IMG/VR virus record: IMGVR_UViG_3300025133_000274
Location: 1-39,392 of that record
Reading direction: 5' to 3' (one strand)
Length of the DNA: 39,392 nucleotides
Source of the DNA: a virus
Made by a program: the position numbers and the translations under genes
Notes under the pieces: model-generated
The model's database searches: none
Told to the model about the DNA's origin: nothing
What the model saw: the letters and a program-made list of their open reading frames with translations, nothing else
In this document: positions 34,532 to 39,392 of the stretch, piece after piece
Numbering within the stretch: the stretch's first letter is position 1
Layout of the letters: every line of letters starts with the position of its first letter

Positions 34532-36463
34532 TTATTTTTTCCATTTCGCACTAATATGTACATCTACTTTCAATTCTCCCGTAGGAATACTTAATAAAGC
34601 TGCATCTTCCATCAGTTTTTGTAGTCTAATCTTCCACTCTGGCGCATAGGCTCTCGTAGTTATAGTATCAATCTGATCGTGTACAGCCATTACAAGCTTA
34701 ACAGGTCTATTAAATTTTGCGATGTCTTCTCGTACGAGGACCATTGCATGCTTGGTCATATCTGCTCCAGTACCTTGAATAGGAGTATTTTTACTTGCAC
34801 GTTCTATTGTTCCAAGTAGTTCAGACGTTTTATTATCCTTATATCTTAAATTCTGTATTCCGTTGTGCCACCCATCAAAGTGTCTTATCCGTTTAAAGGG
34901 TAAGAATGTACGTATAAAGCCTCTATTTAAACCATAGTTACCAAGAGCCTCAAGAAATGCTTTAATAGCAGGAAACGCCTTAAAATAGGCTTGTATAAGA
35001 TCCTTAGCTTCCTGTGTGGATATATTCAAATTCTCTGCAAGCTTATTAGGGCCCATTCCGTATGCCAGACCAAAATTAATGGTCTTTACATTCGTTCTGA
35101 GCTTTTTATGCTTAGGGCAATCACATTTGGATTTATCTACCATATAGGCACAATTAGCTTCTGCTGCCTGTCCCCAACTTATACCATAGACCAGATCTGC
35201 ACATACTGAGTGTAGATCTTCTCCATTCTTAAGAGCTGCAAGCCATACTGGATCTTTAGAACCATAGGCAATTATACATAACTCTTGTGATGCATAGTCT
35301 CCCGATACAAATACAGCTTCAGGGTCATTTACATCTTGAAAGCAATTTCTATACTCATCTGGAGAAGGTATCTGTTGCATATTAGGCAATTTAGATGCGG
35401 ATCTACCAGTATTAAGTATAGTATTGAACTGTGTATGTATGTTACCTGTATTCTTAACATGCGTTAAAAACTTTTCTCCATAACTTGTAGCAAGTTTCAT
35501 TTTTTCTTTATACTTTATATATTCTTTAATGAGTATAAAAGGTTTAGAGTGTAGTATAAGCTCTTTTGCATTTACAGTTTCTAAACTAGGCACAAGATTT
35601 CTAAAGACCTCTAATACCTGCATAGGACTTGCCCAATTTATATTAACCTTTCGTATGTGTTGTATATCAGTAAATAGATTACTTTGCACATACTTAAGTT
35701 TATATCTTCTGGAAAGAATTGGTGCTCTTAATACATATAGATCTAAACGTGCTTGTAAAAGCTCTGCTTCAGTTTTAGCTTTAGTAGCCAGTACTTTCCA
35801 TAGTATAGTATTTAGAGGCATTCCATTATACTCCATATCTCCAAATGCCAATATGACCTTATTCTCTAATTCTGCTACAGTTTCCAGATCCTCTGCAGAA
35901 AGTTGAGGCAGTTGTAAATCTCGAATATCTAAAAGAGGAGCTATATCATCTGCAGCATACTTTAATTGAGAGTATGAAAATGGAGCGCCATATAATTCTG
36001 TAAAAGAATTGGTTACATTTTTACTTAGATCCAATGCCAGGTATTTACTACATAGTGTCTTCAAACTATAACTTAGTCCGAATTTACCGCAATGAATTAC
36101 TTTCTCAACAAGCATAGTATCATATACATTTTCCAGCTTGATATTAGCTCCTTGTAGGATCATTTTATAATCAAACTTTGCATTTTGAAGTACTTTAAGT
36201 ATGCTTTTACTTTCTAATACATCACGTAATGGTTCTATACTTGTGTTACGAGTGTCTATAAGATATTGATTTTCCTTATCTCCGATCTGAAATAATATCA
36301 TATTATGTACAGTGAAATCTAATCCTTCTGTCTCAGTATCTACTCCAAGTACTTTCTTATGTTTACAGTAATCTACTACATCTTGGATAGTACAGGGTAT
36401 AATATCTACACCGTTAGCAGGAGATCTGAATAATGCTTGTGTAGTACTTACAAGATAGATCAT
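34532..36463 (-). CDS. polA: Family A DNA polymerase with 3'-5' exonuclease domain
   Basis: 643 residues. The exonuclease domain has Exo I VDTETEG (D42, E44), Exo II NAKFDYK (D97) and Exo III Y168-AAD-D172. The polymerase domain has TGRSASKLPNMQQIP (351-365), motif A VSGDYASQE (D388), motif B RTNVKTINFGLAYGMG (455-470) and motif C VMAVHDQID (H595, D596). The 5'-nuclease domain of cellular Pol I is missing, as in phage replicases. Before motif B is an insertion with C437, C446, C448 and H451 that could bind zinc. The end of the upstream gene overlaps the start by four bases (ATGA). This is the phage replicative polymerase. Confidence 0.95.
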   Translation of the reverse strand: MIYLVSTTQALFRSPANGVDIIPCTIQDVVDYCKHKKVLGVDTETEGLDFTVHNMILFQIGDKENQYLIDTRNTSIEPLRDVLESKSILKVLQNAKFDYKMILQGANIKLENVYDTMLVEKVIHCGKFGLSYSLKTLCSKYLALDLSKNVTNSFTELYGAPFSYSQLKYAADDIAPLLDIRDLQLPQLSAEDLETVAELENKVILAFGDMEYNGMPLNTILWKVLATKAKTEAELLQARLDLYVLRAPILSRRYKLKYVQSNLFTDIQHIRKVNINWASPMQVLEVFRNLVPSLETVNAKELILHSKPFILIKEYIKYKEKMKLATSYGEKFLTHVKNTGNIHTQFNTILNTGRSASKLPNMQQIPSPDEYRNCFQDVNDPEAVFVSGDYASQELCIIAYGSKDPVWLAALKNGEDLHSVCADLVYGISWGQAAEANCAYMVDKSKCDCPKHKKLRTNVKTINFGLAYGMGPNKLAENLNISTQEAKDLIQAYFKAFPAIKAFLEALGNYGLNRGFIRTFLPFKRIRHFDGWHNGIQNLRYKDNKTSELLGTIERASKNTPIQGTGADMTKHAMVLVREDIAKFNRPVKLVMAVHDQIDTITTRAYAPEWKIRLQKLMEDAALLSIPTGELKVDVHISAKWKK

Positions 36464-36990
36464 TGTTCTAAGATATTCATAAATCTACCTGTTCTTTCTT
36501 GCTCGAATTCCTTATCATCAGATGAAAAGGTTTCTTTAAGTTCAAATGTACTTTTTTCCTTATTCCTTACAAATGCATATACTTTACTTGGTTCTCCTAT
36601 ACTTTCAAAGTTAAAAATCAATCCTTCTTCTATAGTTGCTGAATCCTGTAACAGTTTTATATCTTCTGAGGTTAACTTTTCTACATTTAGATTTTTAAGT
36701 TTTTCAAATGCTTCAGGATTTTCATCTTTATCTACTTTTGATATGCCGCACATACTAACAAAACAGCACATTTTTGCATTTCCAAGTTTTGATATTTTAC
36801 GCAGTGTAAGATCCATATCTTCTTTATCTTCAAATAAACTACCAGGAAGAGGAATAAGTTTTGTAGTTTCTTTTTCTGTTAATACAGCTAAAGAAGATAC
36901 AAATTTATTTTCTTCTATATTTTCAAATATTTTTTTGAATAATCTTAATTGAAAAGATTCATATGTTAATTTTTTATTTTCTTGTTCCAT
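36460..36990 (-). CDS. Hypothetical 176-residue protein
   Basis: An acidic, helical protein with a Lys/Glu-rich first third, a central segment rich in Cys (NAKMCCFVSMCGISK) and a Glu/Lys-rich end. No membrane helix and no motif I can name. Its stop overlaps the polymerase start by four bases, so its expression is coupled to PolA, and it follows a hairpin terminator at 37017-37051, making it probably the first gene of the polymerase transcript. A polymerase accessory role is suggested by coupling only. Confidence 0.65.
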   Translation of the reverse strand: MEQENKKLTYESFQLRLFKKIFENIEENKFVSSLAVLTEKETTKLIPLPGSLFEDKEDMDLTLRKISKLGNAKMCCFVSMCGISKVDKDENPEAFEKLKNLNVEKLTSEDIKLLQDSATIEEGLIFNFESIGEPSKVYAFVRNKEKSTFELKETFSSDDKEFEQERTGRFMNILEQ

Positions 36991-37016
36991 TTATAATAAG
37001 TATTAGTTAAAGTAAA

Positions 37017-37051
37017 AAGAAGTAGAAAGAGAAAGTCTCTAACTACTTCTT
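37017..37051 (-). terminator. Intrinsic terminator between the early small-gene cluster and the polymerase transcript
   Basis: AAGAAGTAG (37017-37025) pairs with CTACTTCTT (37043-37051), and AGAGA pairs with TCTCT inside across an AAG loop. Read on the minus strand, the hairpin is followed by UUUACUUUAACUAA and then the ATG at 36990, about 25 bases on. It lies 23 bases after the stop of the membrane-anchored alpha-CTD-like gene. Confidence 0.75.
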
Positions 37052-37073
37052 ACTATTTAAAATTAAATAAAAT

Positions 37074-37496
37074 TTAAAGTTTATCTTCTGTAGATACACA
37101 TGCTACCATATCAAGTATTTCTCTTCGTGTAACTGGCCCACATCTATAGATACCTTCTAAATCTGCAGAGGTTAGATCCATAAATTCTTCTAAATTGGTT
37201 ACAGCTATCTGACTTAGAGCATAGCGTGCTCTATATGAAAGACTATTATGTAAATGTGTAAAATACCAAGCGGCTGCTTTTTCTGTAGATATAATCTCTC
37301 TTATATCCTCTACAACTTCACATATTCCATGTTGTTTATTGATTTTATCTACGGCACTATTCATGTGTTGTTCAGCTTTCTTATTTTCATTTTTAGCAAG
37401 TAAGATTACACATACTGCAGTTCCTAATACACATAAAAAAGTTAACCAACCCCAAGGCCACATTTGTGCGAGTGTAAATAATAATATTGTTTTCAT
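37074..37496 (-). CDS. Membrane-anchored protein with RNA polymerase alpha-CTD-like helix-hairpin-helix domain
   Basis: 140 residues. The N-terminus is hydrophobic (residues 3-34, FTLAQMWPWGWLTFLCVLGT and beyond), one membrane helix or a short hairpin, followed by a charged coil. Residues 86-131 begin LSYRARYALSQIAVT and continue through ADLEGIYRCGPVTRREI. They align without gaps to the C-terminal domain of the RNA polymerase alpha subunit ('LSVRTxNCL...ELLKIPNFGKKSLNEI'). R89 falls on the DNA-contacting Arg265 and G120 on Gly296; Lys298 and Asn268 are replaced by Val and Tyr. A generic DNA-binding helix-hairpin-helix is the alternative. Its start overlaps the preceding gene by four bases. 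The similarity is visible by eye; binding of promoter DNA or a host factor is inferred. Confidence 0.6.
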   Translation of the reverse strand: MKTILLFTLAQMWPWGWLTFLCVLGTAVCVILLAKNENKKAEQHMNSAVDKINKQHGICEVVEDIREIISTEKAAAWYFTHLHNSLSYRARYALSQIAVTNLEEFMDLTSADLEGIYRCGPVTRREILDMVACVSTEDKL

Positions 37497-37906
37497 AGTT
37501 TAATTGTTTTAGATGTGTTTTTTATTTCAACGTTTAAATCTTTTACTAATCTTTCTAAAACTGCAAAAAATGTTTTATCAGATATGTTTTGCAGATTTAC
37601 AGCTATTTCCTTTATAACCTCAGGTTTATCTTTTTTAATATTATTCAGACGGGACATAAAGTCTTCTTCCCCTTCTTTATCTGTTAACATATTTAAAAGA
37701 TCCTCTGCTGTTTTTTGTTTACTCGATTCCTCATCTATAGAGGGTATAGTTACTTTAACCTTTAATTCTAAGGAAAATGGATATTCATTATGTATTACAT
37801 TTTCTGCAATTTGTGTAAGTTTTTGATGAGATTCTTTTAATTGTTTTACATTGTAAAGTTTCTTACTTAAAGCTGCAAGTTGTGAAGCTGTTATCTCTGA
37901 TTCCAT
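37493..37906 (-). CDS. Hypothetical 137-residue helical protein
   Basis: A soluble, Lys/Glu-rich protein with likely coiled coil at the N-terminus (QLAALSKKLYNVKQLKES) and C-terminus (FFAVLERLVKDLNVEIKN), separated by a strand-rich stretch (FSLELKVKVTIPS). No cysteines or membrane helix. It overlaps the alpha-CTD-like gene by four bases and follows the 124-residue gene after two bases, so it belongs to the early small-gene operon. No family recognised; a paired role with the membrane protein is possible. Confidence 0.6.
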   Translation of the reverse strand: MESEITASQLAALSKKLYNVKQLKESHQKLTQIAENVIHNEYPFSLELKVKVTIPSIDEESSKQKTAEDLLNMLTDKEGEEDFMSRLNNIKKDKPEVIKEIAVNLQNISDKTFFAVLERLVKDLNVEIKNTSKTIKL

Positions 37907-37908
37907 TT

Positions 37909-38283
37909 TTAAAAGTCGTTTCCAGGTTCATTAAAATATACTTGTACCTTCTTTTCATTTAATTCATAAGAATCTTTATGAAGTTCCTGTTCTATACTTG
38001 ATATATCTTTAGGGTTTGCGTTTGATAACGCTGCCATAGTGATCTCTGCGAATTGTATACCTAAAAGTACTGCAGCCTCAAGTGTGGTTATATTCATAGC
38101 ATTGAAAAGCTGTTCAAAAAGATTACTTTTTTCTAATTTTTTTTCATCTGCATTTTTACTGTTTTCTTCTGCAGTTCTTGTTAACTGCATAAGAGTAAGT
38201 AAGGTATTCTGACTAAAATCTATAGATTGTCCAAATACTTCACTCAGTGTGGGTTTAGTGTGGTCTAAATTTAGTTTTAACAT
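37909..38283 (-). CDS. Hypothetical 124-residue protein
   Basis: A mainly helical acidic protein (SQNTLLTLMQLTRTAEENSK), ending in a charged strand-like segment (SYELNEKKVQVYFNEPGNDF). No membrane helix or known motif. It is separated from its upstream membrane gene by nine bases and from the next gene by two. Its place in the early small-gene cluster suggests host takeover or regulation, with no direct evidence. Confidence 0.6.
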   Translation of the reverse strand: MLKLNLDHTKPTLSEVFGQSIDFSQNTLLTLMQLTRTAEENSKNADEKKLEKSNLFEQLFNAMNITTLEAAVLLGIQFAEITMAALSNANPKDISSIEQELHKDSYELNEKKVQVYFNEPGNDF

Positions 38284-38292
38284 TATGTTTAA

Positions 38293-38442
38293 TTAAGATG
38301 TGATAAATTTGAATATCATTGTTACGAGTAACCCTAAAGAAAGTATATTCATTGTAATCCATAATGGAAGTATGTATTTTTTTGCTTTTAGTGTATTTCG
38401 TACTGCCCTACGTGTAGAGCTTGTTGTTTTTTTTATTTCCAT
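38293..38442 (-). CDS. Small single-pass membrane protein, 49 residues
   Basis: This gene is short. Its ATG shares an A with the stop of the preceding gene (TAATG, 38442). The product has a strongly basic N-terminus (MEIKKTTSSTRRAVRN, then LKAKK) followed by one hydrophobic helix (YILPLWITMNILSLGLLVTM). The positive charge before the helix predicts an N-in orientation. Early phage genomes often carry such proteins for superinfection exclusion or inhibition of host processes, but no function can be assigned. Confidence 0.65.
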   Translation of the reverse strand: MEIKKTTSSTRRAVRNTLKAKKYILPLWITMNILSLGLLVTMIFKFITS

Positions 38443-38711
38443 TATAGTGTTTTTATTACTGCTGAAAACTCATCTATAACATCTACAATTTTGAGCCTTA
38501 TTTTAAAAGGTATCTTATCATTGCTTACCAGATCTCGCAGTAGCGTTGCCATACTATTTAAAAGTTTAAGAAGTGTTAAACTCTCAGTTGTAAGATCTGA
38601 AAATAGTTTTGTAGATTCTGTTACTGTTTTCTTCGGTAGTATATTATTTTCTACCAGTGTATTCAGATTCTGTAGTAACTTAAGAATCTCGTTGTTTTGT
38701 TTTTCAGTCAT
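38442..38711 (-). CDS. Hypothetical 89-residue helical protein
   Basis: Leu-rich helical protein (LLQNLNTLVENNILPKK, ESLTLLKLLNSMATLLRDL) with heptad-like spacing, so probably a coiled-coil or helical-bundle oligomer. No membrane segment or cysteines. Its stop overlaps the start of the 49-residue membrane gene (TAATG), suggesting translational coupling. No family recognised. Confidence 0.6.
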   Translation of the reverse strand: MTEKQNNEILKLLQNLNTLVENNILPKKTVTESTKLFSDLTTESLTLLKLLNSMATLLRDLVSNDKIPFKIRLKIVDVIDEFSAVIKTL

Positions 38712-38755
38712 ATTATGATTTTAAAGGTTAACAAAGGTAATAAAGTATATCTCTA

Positions 38756-38923
38756 TTACTTGAATTTATTGTGTTTTCTTTCGTACCAAGCTTTATATAA
38801 AAGAGCACATATAATACTATATGTAATTATTATACCAGCACCAAGCATTATTGTAGTTTGTTGTACAACTACTTCTATTTCAGTTTGAGGTGTATTCCAA
38901 ATTGTTTCAAATATTTCTTTCAT
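38756..38923 (-). CDS. Small single-pass membrane protein, 55 residues
   Basis: I translated this short frame directly. An acidic N-terminus (MKEIFETIWNTPQTEIE) leads into one hydrophobic helix (TTIMLGAGIIITYSIICALL) and a basic C-terminal tail (KAWYERKHNKFK), predicting an N-out, C-in orientation. The ATG (38923) directly follows the stop of the 49-residue upstream gene with no gap. Like its neighbour at 38293-38442 it is a candidate early host-membrane factor. No family recognised. Confidence 0.65.
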   Translation of the reverse strand: MKEIFETIWNTPQTEIEVVVQQTTIMLGAGIIITYSIICALLYKAWYERKHNKFK

Positions 38924-39073
38924 TTAGAGTTTTTCTTTTACACGTTCTTCCATTTCAAGAATGGCCTTATCAAATAATTCTGCAGTTTCTGGTCCAAAAA
39001 AATCTACTATTGCGTCCCAGTTATCTCCCCAATCGTTATTTACTGTATTTAGAAATTTATCTGTGTCATTCAT
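38924..39073 (-). CDS. Small acidic hypothetical protein, 49 residues
   Basis: Short frame translated by hand. It starts at an ATG overlapping the stop of the upstream gene (ATGA, 39070-39073) and ends TAA immediately before the next ATG. The product is acidic with an Asp/Trp-rich centre (NNDWGDNWDAIVDFFGP) and an amphipathic C-terminal helix. The tight packing on both sides supports it as a real gene. Acidic composition could mimic DNA or bind a basic host protein, but this is speculative. Confidence 0.6.
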   Translation of the reverse strand: MNDTDKFLNTVNNDWGDNWDAIVDFFGPETAELFDKAILEMEERVKEKL

Positions 39074-39306
39074 AATTTAAAAGTTTTAATTGTTTCCATT
39101 GTACCTATCTCTATTATATCCAGGCATTCTCCTTCTTTATGTACATCAAAGTCTATATCTAATAGACTTATTAATCTTTTTATACTGGGAGTCATATCTT
39201 CAACTTCTGATACACCTATTGCAATATCGTCTGTTGAGTGTACGGCATAGGTTTCACTTCCTGCTTTAAATGTATGTATTATTATAAATAGTTTTGATTC
39301 TTTCAT
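39070..39306 (-). CDS. Hypothetical 78-residue protein
   Basis: A small, strand-rich, acidic protein (KLFIIIHTFKAGSETYAV, then IAIGVSEVEDMTPSI), with no membrane segment. Its stop overlaps the ATG of the 49-residue gene by four bases, placing it in the same operon. The start is preceded by an A/T-rich leader (TTAACAAAATAAAGAA). No family recognised. Confidence 0.6.
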   Translation of the reverse strand: MKESKLFIIIHTFKAGSETYAVHSTDDIAIGVSEVEDMTPSIKRLISLLDIDFDVHKEGECLDIIEIGTMETIKTFKL

Positions 39307-39341
39307 TTCTTTATTTTGTTAATATAATTAATGTCATTTTT

Positions 39342-39392
39342 TCAGTTAGTTTCATTTCTTACAATTTTAGTGATCTCATTTGCTAACTCTCC
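39342..39392 (-). CDS. 3' end of a further minus-strand gene (partial)
   Basis: One minus-strand frame is open from the window edge for 16 codons (GELANEITKIVRNETN) and stops with TGA at 39344-39342. The other two minus-strand frames have early stops. The remaining bases up to the next ATG at 39306 are A/T-rich leader with only a 14-codon frame. This is probably the C-terminus of the upstream gene of the same operon. Too short to identify. Confidence 0.35.
   Translation of the reverse strand, partial: GELANEITKIVRNETN

Noticed and set aside
36437-36952. 171-residue plus-strand frame opposite the gene at 36460-36990
   Set aside because: The minus-strand frame overlaps the polymerase start by ATGA and fits the operon; the plus-strand frame is Ser/Phe/Leu-rich, typical of an antisense shadow.
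39307-39348. A 14-codon frame beginning MKLTEKM before the 78-residue gene
   Set aside because: Too short and in A/T-rich leader sequence; no packing or composition support for a gene.
1-39392. Stop-codon reassignment (TAG or TGA read through), known in some crAss-like phages
   Set aside because: TAA, TGA and TAG all end well-defined genes here (for example TAG at 20336, 20642 and 21594; TGA at 16241 and 21928), and the long frames contain none of them internally.
1-39392. tRNA genes, CRISPR arrays, insertion sequences or an integrase
   Set aside because: No cloverleaf-like sequence, regularly spaced repeat array, transposase or recombinase motif was found by reading; a tRNAscan or repeat search would be needed to exclude tRNAs formally.

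Overview
The window reads as about 39 kb of a double-stranded DNA bacteriophage genome, most likely a crAss-like phage (order Crassvirales) or a close relative infecting a member of the Bacteroidota. The strongest evidence is a 4,392-residue virion-type protein. It carries a DFDID catalytic loop in a context that aligns with the beta-prime subunit of RNA polymerase, the signature of the giant single-chain RNA polymerases of crAss-like phages. Supporting signs are an AT-rich genome, start codons preceded by A/T-rich leaders with no Shine-Dalgarno sequence (as in Bacteroidota), two strand-opposed gene blocks, and almost no non-coding DNA. TAA, TGA and TAG are all used as ordinary stops, so the standard bacterial code applies here.

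Left block (1-20227, plus strand): four tightly packed late genes for virion or ejected proteins. They are a glycine-rich protein, an 866-residue protein ending in a zinc peptidase of the M15 (VanY-like) type, the 4,392-residue polyprotein, and a 1,329-residue companion that overlaps it by ATGA. The polyprotein holds, in order, a glycine-zipper hydrophobic region, disordered charged linkers, an HEAYH zincin-like motif, the RNA polymerase core, an EEFSH segment and a nucleotidyltransferase-like domain. This block meets the minus-strand block at a strong hairpin terminator near 20.27 kb.

Right block (39392-20336, minus strand, read right to left): an early and middle region. It opens with a run of small genes, including two single-pass membrane proteins missed by a long-ORF search and a membrane-anchored protein whose C-terminus aligns without gaps to the RNA polymerase alpha C-terminal domain. 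A replication and recombination set follows: family A DNA polymerase with proofreading domain, SF2 helicase, a probable helicase loader, DnaB-like helicase, Sak4-like ATPase, an SSB-like protein with a PDLPF tail, a TOPRIM primase, a RusA-like resolvase and a RecB-type PD-(D/E)XK nuclease. After these come a MoxR-type AAA+ ATPase, its VWA partner, and an adenosylcobalamin-dependent (class II) ribonucleotide reductase with all five functional cysteines.

A small plus-strand cassette at 21.2-21.9 kb, inside the minus-strand block, encodes two out-of-frame overlapping membrane or secreted coiled-coil proteins that look like a spanin-type lysis pair.

The most interesting signals are the unusually large fused polyprotein with a nucleotidyltransferase-like domain, the MoxR/VWA pair beside a B12-dependent reductase (which raises a CobS/CobT-like cofactor hypothesis alongside the default chaperone one), and the membrane-tethered alpha-CTD-like protein. 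No tRNA genes, CRISPR arrays, insertion sequences or integrase were seen.
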